Under the pieces are notes generated by a model. The model was given only the letters and a program-made list of their open reading frames with translations. It did not search any database and was not told the origin of the DNA. A DNA stretch of 55,654 nt, taken from Alkalibacterium sp. AK22 (GTDB taxonomy: Bacteria > Bacillota > Bacilli > Lactobacillales > Carnobacteriaceae_A). This document shows positions 1 through 8,410 of this stretch, piece after piece. The stretch covers positions 1 to 55,654 of the forward strand of contig NZ_JANL01000019.1 of assembly GCF_000585255.1 (NCBI RefSeq), in the 5' to 3' direction. The position numbers were made by a program, and so were the translations under genes. The first letter of the stretch is position 1. Each line of letters begins with the position of its first letter.

Positions 1-33
1 GTTTCCCTTTGTGAAAGCAGGATGTTGCCGTGC
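1..33 (+). rRNA. rrf: 5S rRNA, 3' end only
   Basis: The first ~33 bases align by eye with the last ~33 bases of Bacillus-type 5S rRNA (GTTTCCC, then TGTGA, then AGGA and TTGCC at the usual spacing). The rest of the gene lies to the left of the window. Three tRNA genes follow directly, the usual end of an rrn operon in Firmicutes. The exact 3' end is approximate. Confidence 0.8.
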
Positions 34-57
34 AGCTCTTTTTTTTTATTTTAATTT

Positions 58-130
58 GGAGGTTTAGCTCAGTTGGGAGAGCATCTGCCTTACAAGCAGA
101 GGGTCAGCGGTTCGAGCCCGTTAACCTCCA
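58..130 (+). tRNA. tRNA-Val (anticodon TAC)
   Basis: A full cloverleaf can be drawn: acceptor GGAGGTT pairs with AACCTCC, the anticodon stem TCTGC/GCAGA encloses a loop with TAC, and the T-loop is TTCGAGC. The discriminator is A at 130 and the 3' CCA is not encoded. It is the first tRNA after the 5S end. Confidence 0.95.
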
Positions 131-139
131 TAGATCCAC

Positions 140-212
140 GAGCCGTTAGCTCAGTTGGTAGAGCAACTGACTTTTAATCAGTGGGTCACAGGTTCGAATC
201 CTGTACGGCTCA
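140..212 (+). tRNA. tRNA-Lys (anticodon TTT)
   Basis: Acceptor GAGCCGT pairs with ACGGCTC, the anticodon stem ACTGA/TCAGT carries loop CTTTTAA with anticodon TTT, and the T-loop is TTCGAAT. Discriminator A; CCA is not encoded. It lies nine bases after tRNA-Val. Confidence 0.95.
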
Positions 213-238
213 TCAGCAAGTGATCATCCTATTATATT

Positions 239-312
239 GCGTCCTTAGCTCAATTGGATAGAGCACCTGACTTCGGATCAGGCGGTTAAGGGTTCGAGTC
301 CTTTAGGGCGCG
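239..312 (+). tRNA. tRNA-Arg (anticodon TCG)
   Basis: Acceptor GCGTCCT pairs with AGGGCGC (one G-U), the anticodon stem CCTGA/TCAGG holds loop CTTCGGA, giving anticodon TCG for CGA and, by wobble, CGG. Discriminator G; CCA not encoded. tadA, which makes inosine in tRNA-Arg(ACG), is also in this window (5213), so this organism probably reads CGN codons with both tRNAs. Confidence 0.93.
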
Positions 313-339
313 TAGGTCAATATCAACTCAGCTGTTAAA

Positions 340-371
340 AGGCTTCAGATTAAATTCTGAAGCCTTTTTTG
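340..371 (+). terminator. Terminator of the rrn-tRNA operon
   Basis: The arms AGGCTTCAGA and TCTGAAGCCT form a 10-bp stem with a six-base loop, followed by a run of T. It separates the rRNA/tRNA operon from the ctsR promoter. Confidence 0.92.
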
Positions 372-406
372 TTACATGTAAAAGTGCAGAGCTTTGCGGC
401 TTCTCT

Positions 407-460
407 CTTTTCATTTTTTAGTTTTATTGTTATAATTAACAATAGTCAAAAATAGTCAAA
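407..460 (+). promoter_or_regulatory. ctsR promoter with CtsR operator
   Basis: A perfect -10 TATAAT lies at 431-436, with a weak -35 around 407-413. The start-site region carries AGTCAAA-AAT-AGTCAAA at 444-460, which fits the CtsR heptad direct repeat (RGTCAAA-NAN-RGTCAAA). Position over the transcription start implies that CtsR represses its own operon until heat or protein stress. Confidence 0.9.
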
Positions 461-488
461 CAACTGTCGATACCTTAAATCTTCAAGA

Positions 489-558
489 AAAGGAGGATAC
501 TAAAAGGACTTGATTCACAAAGGTAAATTAGGTAAAATTCAAGTCAATACTTTTAGTA
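489..558 (+). promoter_or_regulatory. ctsR leader: Shine-Dalgarno followed by a 16-bp hairpin
   Basis: AAAGGAGG at 489-496 is the only strong ribosome-binding sequence before ctsR, yet it is 72 nt from the ATG. Between them, 498-506 pairs with 550-558 (9 bp) and 507-513 pairs with 539-545 (7 bp), with a four-base bulge at 546-549. Folding leaves about 11 nt between the Shine-Dalgarno and the ATG at 569. Inference: the hairpin brings the ribosome site to the start codon, as described for phage T4 gene 38. Confidence 0.6.
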
Positions 559-568
559 GCGATTCGAT

Positions 569-1057
569 ATGGACAATCAGAATATGACGGACATTATTGA
601 AGCCTATTTAAAAAAAGTACTGAAACAGAAAGAACAGGTGGAAATCAAGCGAAGTGAGATTGCGCAAATCTTTGATTGTGTGCCGTCACAAATCAATTAC
701 GTGATCAACACACGATTCACAATTCAAAAAGGTTATCTAGTGGAGAGTAAGCGTGGAGGAGGAGGCTATATCCGAATCATTAAAGTCCAGGTACTGGACG
801 ACCTGGATATGCTGAATACCATGATCGATATTATTGGTGAAACAATTACGGAAAAAGACGCACGATCTGTTGTTCAGAAACTTTACGATGAGGATATCAT
901 TACAAAAAGAGAGGCCAAGCTTATGCTAGTGGCAATGGACAAATCGTTGTATACAGGGGACCGGCGAATTGACGACCGGGTCCGGTCAAACCTGCTACGA
1001 ACCATGCTGGCCAATTTAAAATACGAAGAGCCAAATAAACGAAAGGCGGACAACTGA
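569..1057 (+). CDS. ctsR: Transcriptional repressor CtsR
   Basis: This is the class III heat-shock repressor, 162 aa, the family's normal size. It binds the heptad repeat found at 444-460 and controls clp genes. The N-terminal half ([11 protein letters not shown], then SEIAQIF and [10 protein letters not shown]) is the winged helix-turn-helix, followed by the glycine-rich RGGGGYIRI wing that acts as the thermosensor in the family. The C-terminal half is the oligomerisation domain that McsB or Clp would engage. An in-frame stop at 557-559 and no alternative start codon force the ATG at 569 (or M6 at 584); family members start a few residues before DIIE, which supports 569. No ribosome site lies in the usual place; see the leader hairpin. 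The stop overlaps the clpC start (TGATG), so translation is probably coupled. mcsA and mcsB are absent, as usual in Lactobacillales. Confidence 0.96.
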   Translation: MDNQNMTDIIEAYLKKVLKQKEQVEIKRSEIAQIFDCVPSQINYVINTRFTIQKGYLVESKRGGGGYIRIIKVQVLDDLDMLNTMIDIIGETITEKDARSVVQKLYDEDIITKREAKLMLVAMDKSLYTGDRRIDDRVRSNLLRTMLANLKYEEPNKRKADN

Positions 1058-3549
1058 TGAATGAACTATTTACGGAGAAAGCAAAGAAAGCATTACTGAT
1101 TGCTCAGGAAGAAGCTAAATCTTTCCGCCATCGAACTGTTGGAACAGAGCACTTGCTGCTTGGCCTGATTATTGAAGAAGAAGGTATTGCAGGGAACACG
1201 CTAAGAGAACTGAATATTACTGAAGAAGACATTAAAGAGGAGATTGAGCATCTATCGAGTCCTGGTACTGACGAAACAGCAGTAAAGAATGCTGTTCTGC
1301 CCTATTCTCCACGGGCAAGACAAATTATCAAGTATGCTACGGATGAAGCGCGCCGGATGAAAAGGCCGCTTGTTGGGACGGAACATCTACTCTTGGGATT
1401 ACTGCGTGACGAAGAAATACTGTCTGCCAAGATTTTAAACAATTTGGACATCAATCTTGCCAAGGCCAGACAGCTGGTTTTGAAAAAACTCGGGGCACAG
1501 GAAACGAACAAATCCAGGACATCCGGCCGTCGTTCAGTTAAAGCACAACAAGCAGCTGCAGGAGGTACGCCGACATTGGATTCACTGGCACGCGACCTGA
1601 CTCAGCTGGCGCGAGACAATCGGCTGGATCCAATCGTTGGACGAAGTAAGGAAGTACGTCGAATTATTCAGATACTCAGTCGCCGGACCAAAAATAATCC
1701 TGTATTAGTCGGAGATCCGGGGGTCGGGAAAACGGCTATTGCAGAAGGACTGGCTCAGAAAATTATTTCGGGTGAAGTGCCACCAGTTCTTTCAAACAAA
1801 CGTCTAATGACACTGGATATGGGGTCTTTGGTAGCTGGGACTAAATACCGTGGCGAATTTGAAGAGCGTATGAAAAAAATCATTGATGAGATCTATCAGG
1901 ACGGGGAAGTCATCCTGTTTATTGACGAACTCCATACACTGATTGGAGCAGGTGGAGCGGAAGGAGCTATCGATGCATCTAATATCCTGAAGCCTGCGCT
2001 GGCTAGAGGGGAACTGCAGACGATAGGTGCGACCACTTTGGATGAGTATCAGAAGCATATTGAAAAAGATGCTGCCCTTGAGCGGCGCTTTGCTTCTATT
2101 CAGGTAGATCCACCAACAGAAATGGAAGCAGAAGAAATTCTGCTAGGCCTGAGAGACCGTTATGAAGACCATCATGGAGTCAAAATAACGGATGAGGCAG
2201 TCAGAGCAGCTGTTCATCTATCTACCCGCTACATCACTTCAAGACAATTGCCTGATAAAGCAATTGATTTGATGGACGAATCAGCGTCCAAAGTCCGTAT
2301 GGATCAAAGCGACGCGCCGACTCCTTTGTCCAAAACTACGGAGTCTCTAGAAACCCTCATTCGTGACAAGGAACGGGCCATCCAGTCGCAGGACTTTGAG
2401 CGGGCTGCGATGATCCGGGAAAAAGAAATGAAGCAGCGTAAACGGCTGGAAAAACTGCTTAAACAAGATAAGAAACCGGAGAAACATGCACTGGAAGTCA
2501 CTGATTCAGACATTGCAGAAGTGGTTTCACAGTGGACCGGCATTCCTATGAATCAAATGGAGCAGAAAGAAAGCGACCGGCTGCTTAACCTTGAAAAAGA
2601 ACTGCATCAGCGTGTAGTCGGTCAGGAGCAGGCAGTTGTAGCTGTATCCAAAGCAATCCGTCGCGCAAGAAGCGGACTGAAAGATCCGAACCGTCCGATT
2701 GGGTCATTTATGTTCCTGGGACCAACGGGTGTCGGAAAGACAGAACTGGCTAAAGCACTGGCCGAGTCCATGTTTGGCAGTGAAGAAGCGCTAATACGCG
2801 TTGACATGTCTGAGTACATGGAAAAATACAGTACTAGTCGTCTGGTTGGTTCGCCACCTGGTTATGTCGGTTATGATGAAGGCGGCCAGTTGACCGAAAA
2901 AATCCGCCAGAAGCCTTATTCAGTTATTTTGCTAGATGAAGTAGAAAAAGCCCATCCGGATGTGTTCAATATCCTGCTTCAAGTTCTTGATGATGGCTTG
3001 CTTACAGACGGTAAGGGACGCAAGGTGGACTTTAAGAACACCATTCTGATCATGACCTCCAATCTGGGTGCAACGGCCCTCCGAGATGAAAAGTCAGTCG
3101 GTTTTGGAGCTGTCGACAAGCGCTTCGATCATGCCTCAATGGAGAAGCGGATTCGGGAAGAACTGAAGAATGCTTTCAGACCTGAGTTTCTTAACCGTGT
3201 GGATGATACGATTGTATTCCAGTCTCTCAAGAAAGAAGAGTTGCGTGAAATTGTCAAACTGCTGACGAAACAGATCATCACACGCATGGAGGAAATCGGA
3301 ATTCAGCTGAAAATCACCTCGGCTGCCATGGATGTTATTGCAGAAGAAGGTTTTGATCCGGAATACGGTGCACGTCCTTTGAAGCGCGCCATCCAGAGAA
3401 AAATGGAAGACCGGTTAAGCGAAGCCCTTCTGGCTGGTGAAATCAGTCTCAAAGACCAAGTCACTCTCGGTGCTTCCAAGGGAGAAATCACTCTTAGAAT
3501 AAAAAAGCCCAACAGTAAAAAAGGCAAAAAAGAAGCACTGAAAAACTGA
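1057..3549 (+). CDS. clpC: ATP-dependent unfoldase ClpC
   Basis: This is the Hsp100 AAA+ unfoldase that delivers damaged proteins to ClpP, 830 aa. Domain order: two Clp N repeats (about 1-145), first AAA+ domain with Walker A GDPGVGKT near residue 219, a UVR/coiled-coil middle segment (about 425-475, [12 protein letters not shown]), second AAA+ domain with GPTGVGKT near 555, and the C-terminal small domain. A VGF tripeptide near residue 681 is the ClpP-docking loop, so this is a ClpP partner and not a ClpB-type disaggregase. The middle segment is short, as expected for ClpC. It is the second gene of the ctsR operon and shares one base with ctsR. With no mcsB here, adaptor use must rely on other proteins such as MecA. 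Confidence 0.97.
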   Translation: MNELFTEKAKKALLIAQEEAKSFRHRTVGTEHLLLGLIIEEEGIAGNTLRELNITEEDIKEEIEHLSSPGTDETAVKNAVLPYSPRARQIIKYATDEARRMKRPLVGTEHLLLGLLRDEEILSAKILNNLDINLAKARQLVLKKLGAQETNKSRTSGRRSVKAQQAAAGGTPTLDSLARDLTQLARDNRLDPIVGRSKEVRRIIQILSRRTKNNPVLVGDPGVGKTAIAEGLAQKIISGEVPPVLSNKRLMTLDMGSLVAGTKYRGEFEERMKKIIDEIYQDGEVILFIDELHTLIGAGGAEGAIDASNILKPALARGELQTIGATTLDEYQKHIEKDAALERRFASIQVDPPTEMEAEEILLGLRDRYEDHHGVKITDEAVRAAVHLSTRYITSRQLPDKAIDLMDESASKVRMDQSDAPTPLSKTTESLETLIRDKERAIQSQDFERAAMIREKEMKQRKRLEKLLKQDKKPEKHALEVTDSDIAEVVSQWTGIPMNQMEQKESDRLLNLEKELHQRVVGQEQAVVAVSKAIRRARSGLKDPNRPIGSFMFLGPTGVGKTELAKALAESMFGSEEALIRVDMSEYMEKYSTSRLVGSPPGYVGYDEGGQLTEKIRQKPYSVILLDEVEKAHPDVFNILLQVLDDGLLTDGKGRKVDFKNTILIMTSNLGATALRDEKSVGFGAVDKRFDHASMEKRIREELKNAFRPEFLNRVDDTIVFQSLKKEELREIVKLLTKQIITRMEEIGIQLKITSAAMDVIAEEGFDPEYGARPLKRAIQRKMEDRLSEALLAGEISLKDQVTLGASKGEITLRIKKPNSKKGKKEALKN

Positions 3550-3598
3550 AACGAGCATAAGCGAAGCAGTAGTGAATTTTGAAGCCCATACAAGAGAC

Positions 3599-3640
3599 TC
3601 CCGGCGCTGGATGAGCATAAAGTACAGCACGGGGGTTTTT
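3599..3640 (+). terminator. Terminator after clpC
   Basis: An imperfect stem (TCCCGGCGCTG with CAGCACGGGGG) encloses about 15 nt and runs into five T. It lies 50 bases after the clpC stop and would end the ctsR-clpC transcript. Confidence 0.7.
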
Positions 3641-3772
3641 AGTAGGCGTATAACAAGCGTGGCGTATCAGCTTGCCTGAGCGGCTCTTTTACTGACCGAA
3701 TGCTTTTGCTTGGTATAAATGCAAGGTTTTTGATAAGATTAGACTAACACAAAATGGGAGGATGGAAACTAC

Positions 3773-4129
3773 ATGAACAACAACTACAAAATGAACGACA
3801 CAGAAAAAAGTATCCTGATTGGGGTAGGTGTAGCCTTTGTTTTAGGCATAGCGACCTTTTTGCTGACATCAGGATCCACAAAAGAAAAAGCACAGGCGGC
3901 AATGAACCGTCAAAAAGCAAAATACTATATCAATGACACGTTCCACAATAAAAATGCCAAAAAGCTTGTAGACAAGCTGTCTGATGATGAGGTATCCAAG
4001 TTGGTTGCAACAACAGATAAAGTCAAGGACCTTGAAGACAAATTTGGAGACATGTCTGACGACTTGAAGGATTTCATGCAGGACAAGTCTAAAAGCGCTA
4101 AAAAAGCAGTGAAAAAAATTAAAAAATAA
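3773..4129 (+). CDS. YtxH-domain general stress protein
   Basis: A 118-aa protein of the YtxH type: a short polar N-terminus, one membrane segment at about 14-33 (SILIGVGVAFVLGIATFLLT), then a charged helical tail ending in a lysine-rich KKAVKKIKK. The family is stress-induced in Bacillus but its biochemical role is unknown. The ribosome site GGGAGGA sits just before the ATG. A possible promoter has TATAAA at 3714-3719 with CTGACC about 16 bases upstream. The gene stands alone between two terminators. Assignment rests on overall architecture, as no catalytic motif exists to confirm it. Confidence 0.75.
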   Translation: MNNNYKMNDTEKSILIGVGVAFVLGIATFLLTSGSTKEKAQAAMNRQKAKYYINDTFHNKNAKKLVDKLSDDEVSKLVATTDKVKDLEDKFGDMSDDLKDFMQDKSKSAKKAVKKIKK

Positions 4130-4136
4130 GCAGTCA

Positions 4137-4173
4137 AATAACCAGCAGACCCATCAGGGGTTTGCTGGTTATT
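4137..4173 (+). terminator. Terminator after the YtxH gene
   Basis: The arms AATAACCAGCAGACCC and GGGGTTTGCTGGTTATT form a long stem with a four-base loop. It is nearly symmetrical, so it could also act on transcripts arriving from the minus-strand gene to the right. Confidence 0.85.
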
Positions 4174-4247
4174 TATATATATACTTATGTCGCATGGCAA
4201 GACCACTTTAGCTGCTGATTGTTAAGGGACAACTGCTGTTTTTGCAG

Positions 4248-5111
4248 TTACAGGATCAGCAAATAACAGACCAGTAACTCATTCATGTTTTTAAGTGACA
4301 GGCCGGTCTGTTCGTAGAAACGGTCCATTCGATACTGTAGAGTATTACGGTGGATAAAGAGGTTTTTGGCAGCGACTGAAACATTTCCCTGACTTTCCCA
4401 TAAAGAATAAATCAGTTCTCTCCAGTCTTCTGAGGACTCGATTTGCAGCTTGAGTGCACTCATCAGCTGGCTTTGGGACAAAGCTTCCTTCGTAAAGTAA
4501 CGCAAGGCGATTTCAGGCAAAGAGCCCACCTGATTATGCAGATGCTTGACTTCCTGCTGAAAAATGACTTGTTCTTCGCGTAAAATATCCTTAAGGTCGC
4601 CTTCTGTCGACCAGTAGTGTCCAATATAAGCATGGGTCCGTATTGAAAAATCATCTTCCAAAGTCTGCAGCAGTCCCTGCATCTCAGCCGTCTTGAATGT
4701 TGGAGCTGATGTGTCCTGAATAACCAGGCAGGTGTCGCTAGAAATAAAAAAGACATCCAGAACAGGATCTAGCAGCTGCCTGATTGAATCGATCCATATG
4801 GAATAGTCGAACTGGTTGTCCATTTTTTCCAGTAAAAATTGAGTCATACGGATACTTTCGACTTTGTCAGGTGGGGTGTCTCTTTTGCCTTCGAGATAAG
4901 CATGCCATCTGGATTGAGTTAGTGGGGTCTTTGATGGCTCTACTTCCTGTTTCAGAAGGCTCAGCAGCTGCCATTCTTTATCGCTGAGAGAGGCAGTCGG
5001 AATATGGATCCATTTGTTTTTGTACGGAATACGAAAGGTTTCTTTTTCTAGAAATGGAAAGCTGGACAGCTCAGCTTCGGGATACAGGTGCTTCAGTTTG
5101 ATATAGTCCAA
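4248..5111 (-). CDS. PucR-type helix-turn-helix regulator
   Basis: A 287-aa protein whose last ~60 residues form the PucR C-terminal helix-turn-helix (GNVSVAAKNLFIHRNTLQYRM, then LKNMNELLVCYLLI). The N-terminal ~220 residues show no clear sensor domain that I recognise. PucR-family proteins control purine, sugar-acid or amino acid genes, but the target here is unknown. The start is TTG at 5109-5111: AAGGAGG stands seven bases before it and the nearby ATG is out of frame. It is transcribed divergently from tadA, whose promoter lies within 70 bases, so autoregulation from the shared gap is possible. It is a lone minus-strand gene. Confidence 0.8.
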   Translation of the reverse strand: MDYIKLKHLYPEAELSSFPFLEKETFRIPYKNKWIHIPTASLSDKEWQLLSLLKQEVEPSKTPLTQSRWHAYLEGKRDTPPDKVESIRMTQFLLEKMDNQFDYSIWIDSIRQLLDPVLDVFFISSDTCLVIQDTSAPTFKTAEMQGLLQTLEDDFSIRTHAYIGHYWSTEGDLKDILREEQVIFQQEVKHLHNQVGSLPEIALRYFTKEALSQSQLMSALKLQIESSEDWRELIYSLWESQGNVSVAAKNLFIHRNTLQYRMDRFYEQTGLSLKNMNELLVCYLLIL

Positions 5112-5152
5112 ATCATTTCCTCCTTGGTGTTAACTTTATCATTTTACCATTG

Positions 5153-5181
5153 TTTAAACTAAAGAGAAACTGGGGTATAAT
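5153..5181 (+). promoter_or_regulatory. tadA promoter
   Basis: TATAAT at 5176-5181 is preceded at 17 bp by TTTAAA (5153-5158). Transcription would begin near 5188, so the upstream in-frame ATG codons at 5150 and 5180 cannot be the start of tadA. Confidence 0.7.
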
Positions 5182-5212
5182 GAAAAAAAGTGCAAGTTTG
5201 GAGCGACAAAAA

Positions 5213-5722
5213 ATGAAGGAATTAAGCAAAGAAGAAATAAACTTCTGGATGCAGGCGGCTATCGAAGAAGCACGAAAAGCGGAAGACATCCGCGAGGTCC
5301 CAATTGGGGCGGTAGTTGTTAAAGATGGTGAAATCATCGGCAGAGGACACAATTTGCGGGAGACCTCACAAAACGCAACAACGCATGCCGAAATGATTGC
5401 GATTCAGGAAGCGAATCGGACACTGGGGAATTGGCGACTGGAAGGCTGTCAGCTCTTTGTGACGCTGGAACCTTGCGTTATGTGTGGAGGAGCTATTGTT
5501 TTATCTCGGATTGAGAGTGTTTATTATGGGCCGGCTGACCCTAAAGGTGGAGCGGCCGAGTCTTTGATGAATGTCTTGCAGGACGACCGGCTGAATCACC
5601 ACTGTGAAGTCCACAGGGGCGTAATGGAAGAAGAGTGTCGAGATATGCTATCGAGTTTTTTTAGACGGCTGAGGGCTGAAAAAAAACAGCAGAAACAGCA
5701 GAAAAAAGAGCAGCAGGGCTGA
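5213..5722 (+). CDS. tadA: tRNA-specific adenosine deaminase TadA
   Basis: It converts A34 of tRNA-Arg(ACG) to inosine. From the ATG at 5213 it is 169 aa, the family's normal length. The cytidine/deoxycytidylate deaminase fold carries the zinc ligand and proton-shuttle motif HAE at 58-60 and PCVMC at 87-91. The chosen start follows from the promoter position (transcription start near 5188); a longer frame opening at 5150 would begin upstream of the RNA. The last residues are a glutamine/lysine-rich tail, and the stop codon lies inside a terminator hairpin shared with proC. In other Firmicutes tadA is often next to dnaX; here it is about 9 kb away. Confidence 0.95.
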   Translation: MKELSKEEINFWMQAAIEEARKAEDIREVPIGAVVVKDGEIIGRGHNLRETSQNATTHAEMIAIQEANRTLGNWRLEGCQLFVTLEPCVMCGGAIVLSRIESVYYGPADPKGGAAESLMNVLQDDRLNHHCEVHRGVMEEECRDMLSSFFRRLRAEKKQQKQQKKEQQG

Positions 5723-5739
5723 GGCCTGCTGCTCTTTTT
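5703..5739. terminator. Bidirectional terminator between tadA and proC
   Basis: AGAGCAGCAGG and CCTGCTGCTCT form a GC-rich stem, with a run of A on the left and T on the right. It covers the tadA stop codon and touches the proC stop, so the two convergent genes share one compact terminator. Confidence 0.9.
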
Positions 5740-6532
5740 ACTGTTCGGACATTTGCCGGTCTTTTTCCATCATCCGGTCAAAAGAGGTAATCAGTGCGTC
5801 AGAGAAATCGCTTTGGAGCAGGCTGGTGACCGCTTCAACTGTAATACCACCCGGAGAGGAGACACGGTCAATCAGATTCCAGGGAGAATCATCTGAGGCG
5901 ATAAGCGTTTTACCGCTACCCATAACAGCCTGAGAGGCAATCTTTACTGCCTTGTCTTTAGGCATACCGTACTTGACGGCACTGCGGGCCAATGTATCGA
6001 TGAACATAAAGACAAGGGCCGGAGAACTGCCGGCCAAGCCGATAAATATATTGAGCTGTTCTTCCGGCAGGAATACAGTCTCTCCTACGGCCTGGAATAG
6101 AGTATCTGCCTGCTGTTTTTGTTCGTTCGATACTTCTGGATTTTCAACGATAGCTGTCATCGAGGCTTCAACCTGAGCATTCAGATTGGGCATAACCCGA
6201 AGGATCTGCTTGGCGGACAAATAATGATGAAGTTTTTCCACGGTAAAGCCGGCAGCAACCGACAGGACCAGCTTGTCTTCAGGAATGCTCAGTTGGCTCA
6301 GGACATTGTCGATCTGGTGCGGTTTAACTGCTAGAATAAGGACATCTGAAAAATCCACAACCTGCTGATTTGATTGAGCGCCTTTCAGCTTCCAACCTTT
6401 TTCAATCAACTGACGGGATTCAGCTGAATAAGTGGAGAACAGCAAGTCTTCTCTATTGACTAGCTGCTTGTTCAGCAAACCTTTGGCAATTGCTCTGGCC
6501 ATATTTCCAAAGCCTATAAACCCTATTTTCAT
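5738..6532 (-). CDS. proC: Pyrroline-5-carboxylate reductase
   Basis: It reduces 1-pyrroline-5-carboxylate to L-proline with NAD(P)H. The protein has 264 aa from the ATG at 6532. The N-terminal Rossmann motif IGFIGFGNMARAI binds the cofactor. The C-terminal helical domain has the family signature near SSPGGITVEAV, in the P5CR substrate-binding region. A GTG nine bases upstream is possible, but the site AAAGGTG is correctly spaced only for the ATG. No proA or proB is nearby, so glutamate- or ornithine-derived substrate must be made elsewhere. It is a single-gene minus-strand unit ending in the terminator shared with tadA. Confidence 0.95.
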   Translation of the reverse strand: MKIGFIGFGNMARAIAKGLLNKQLVNREDLLFSTYSAESRQLIEKGWKLKGAQSNQQVVDFSDVLILAVKPHQIDNVLSQLSIPEDKLVLSVAAGFTVEKLHHYLSAKQILRVMPNLNAQVEASMTAIVENPEVSNEQKQQADTLFQAVGETVFLPEEQLNIFIGLAGSSPALVFMFIDTLARSAVKYGMPKDKAVKIASQAVMGSGKTLIASDDSPWNLIDRVSSPGGITVEAVTSLLQSDFSDALITSFDRMMEKDRQMSEQ

Positions 6533-6652
6533 CTCAATCACCTTTTCTTTACTATTTTCCTCCAGTGTAGCACATTTAAGAAGCGACAGCTAAACAGACT
6601 GAAGGATGGGAAAGCGAGTCGTCGGGGGCATGTAAAGTGTCATTAGAAGGAT

Positions 6653-6693
6653 ATTTTTTGGAAATTTAAATAAAAGTAAATCTCTGCTATAAT
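6653..6693 (+). promoter_or_regulatory. ilvE promoter with a CodY-like box
   Basis: An extended -10, TG-C-TATAAT, ends at 6693, with TTTAAA (6665-6670) 17 bp upstream. ATTTTTTGGAAATTT at 6653-6667 matches the CodY consensus AATTTTCWGAAAATT at 11 of 15 places and overlaps the -35. CodY control of branched-chain amino acid genes is well established in Firmicutes; the site itself is inferred. Confidence 0.5.
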
Positions 6694-6731
6694 AAATTCA
6701 GCTAGAAAAAGGGGAAGAAAAGGGGATTTTT

Positions 6732-7748
6732 ATGACAAAAGAATTAGACTGGAAGAATTTAGGTTTTTCTTACATTAAAACGGATTACCGCTTTATCTCG
6801 CACTATAAAGATGGCCAGTGGGATAAGGGAGAACTGACCAGAGACAACCGCCTGCATATCGCTGAAGGGTCCACCGCCCTCCATTATGGCCAGCAGTGTT
6901 TTGAAGGCATGAAAGCCTACCGGACGGCTGACGGTTCAATCAATCTATTTAGACCCTATGAAAACGCTCGGCGAATGAAAAAAAGCTGTGACCGTCTGCT
7001 GATGGAAAGCTACCCTGAAGAGCAGTTTGTTGAAGCCGTCAAACAAGTGGTAAGGGCAAATGAGAAGTGGGTCCCGCCATATGGAACGGGAGCTTCCTTG
7101 TATATCCGTCCTTTCATGATTGGGGTAGGAGACAATATCGGTGTCAAACCAGCAGATGAGTATATCTTTTCTGTGTTCGCCATGCCGGTGGGCTCTTACT
7201 TTAAGGGAGGACTGAAAGCATCGAACTTTATTGTCAGCCCCTACGACCGGGCGGCTCCCCGAGGAACAGGTGCAGCTAAAGTCGGCGGAAACTATGCAGC
7301 CAGCTTGCTTCCAGGAAAGGAAGCTAAGGAGCGCAGTTTCAGTGATGCAGTCTACCTCGATCCGGAGACCCATTCCAAGATAGAAGAAGTCGGTGCAGCA
7401 AACTTTTTCGGTATAACCCATGACGATGTCTTTATCACACCGAAATCGCCGTCCATCCTGCCAAGTATAACTAAATACTCCCTGCTGTGGTTGGCAGAAA
7501 ACCGCCTGAACCTTAAAGCGGAAGAAGGGGACGTATACATCGATGATCTAGATCAGTTCAAGGAAGCTGGAGCTTGCGGAACAGCTGCAGTGATTGCTCC
7601 TATCGGTGGACTGCAAGTAGAGGAAGATTTCCACGTTTTCTATTCGGAAACAGAGGTCGGTCCGATTACCAAGAGACTGTACAATGAACTCGTAGGCATT
7701 CAGTTTGGAGATATCGAAGCACCGGAAGGATGGATTGAAAAAGTCTGA
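6732..7748 (+). CDS. ilvE: Branched-chain amino acid aminotransferase
   Basis: It is a PLP enzyme that interconverts Leu, Ile and Val with their 2-oxo acids and glutamate/2-oxoglutarate. The 338 residues are full length for fold-type IV enzymes. The PLP lysine lies in [12 protein letters not shown] (about residue 183), and FEGMKAYR near the N-terminus is typical of the family. The ATG is preceded by AAAAGGGGA. No ilv or leu biosynthesis genes are adjacent, so it may serve amino acid catabolism or final-step synthesis. The promoter carries a CodY-like box. Confidence 0.95.
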   Translation: MTKELDWKNLGFSYIKTDYRFISHYKDGQWDKGELTRDNRLHIAEGSTALHYGQQCFEGMKAYRTADGSINLFRPYENARRMKKSCDRLLMESYPEEQFVEAVKQVVRANEKWVPPYGTGASLYIRPFMIGVGDNIGVKPADEYIFSVFAMPVGSYFKGGLKASNFIVSPYDRAAPRGTGAAKVGGNYAASLLPGKEAKERSFSDAVYLDPETHSKIEEVGAANFFGITHDDVFITPKSPSILPSITKYSLLWLAENRLNLKAEEGDVYIDDLDQFKEAGACGTAAVIAPIGGLQVEEDFHVFYSETEVGPITKRLYNELVGIQFGDIEAPEGWIEKV

Positions 7749-7798
7749 TTTCTGGCTGCAGGATGAACATCGCGGGGAACGAGAACAGGAGTGAGCGC

Positions 7799-8203
7799 AT
7801 GGCTTATTTAAAACAGATGCATCTGAAAACCAGTCAAAAGCAGGATCTATACAAGCTGGACAGTTATCTGAAAGAGGCTCTTAAGGACTCAGGAGTCAGA
7901 GACGGTGTAATGACCGTCTACTGCCCCCATACGACTGGAGCTGTCACAATCAATGAGAATGCTGACCCGGACGTGCAGACAGATTTGAAAAAAGCACTGA
8001 ATGATACCTTTCCCCATCACGACTACTTTGTCCATGCGGAAGGCAATTCAGATGGCCACCTGAAATCTTCTCTTATCGGAGCGAGTGAGACTCTGCTCAT
8101 CAATCAGGGGGAACTGATTTTAGGTACGTGGCAGAGTGTCTATTTTGCTGAATTTGACGGCCCGAGAAATCGGCAATTTTATGTAAAAATTATGGAAGGC
8201 TGA
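7799..8203 (+). CDS. YjbQ/UPF0047 family protein
   Basis: A 134-aa protein of the YjbQ (UPF0047) family, recognised by CPHTTGAVTINENADPDV, the histidine-containing HAEGNSDGHLKSSL and the closing GTWQSVYFAEFDGPR. Members are named secondary thiamine-phosphate synthase because of weak activity in E. coli, but the physiological role is not settled. An ATG at 7763 is in frame, yet AGGAGTG is placed properly before 7799, which also gives the usual length. It follows ilvE by 50 bases and is probably co-transcribed, ending at the hairpin at 8245. Confidence 0.85.
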   Translation: MAYLKQMHLKTSQKQDLYKLDSYLKEALKDSGVRDGVMTVYCPHTTGAVTINENADPDVQTDLKKALNDTFPHHDYFVHAEGNSDGHLKSSLIGASETLLINQGELILGTWQSVYFAEFDGPRNRQFYVKIMEG

Positions 8204-8244
8204 AGCGGAACCTGAACAGGTCTACTTCTCCAAAGCCCAAGTGG

Positions 8245-8285
8245 AACGCGTGAACCTGACTAGTCTCAGTATTCACGCGTTTTTC
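8245..8285 (+). terminator. Terminator after the ilvE operon
   Basis: AACGCGTGAA pairs with TTCACGCGTT across a 15-nt loop and is followed by T residues. Confidence 0.85.
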
Positions 8286-8410
8286 TATTTTCTTAACCAG
8301 TGAAAGTAGTTCCCTGGACGGATGCATCCTGTAAGCGTTTAGGGTATACTTTAAATGAGCTGAGGATTTAAGCCGTACATATAAAGACAGAAAGGAAAGT
8401 GGAAACTACT

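Noticed and set aside
5150-5212. Longer N-terminus for TadA
   Set aside because: The promoter TATAAT lies within this stretch, so the RNA starts downstream of the upstream ATGs.
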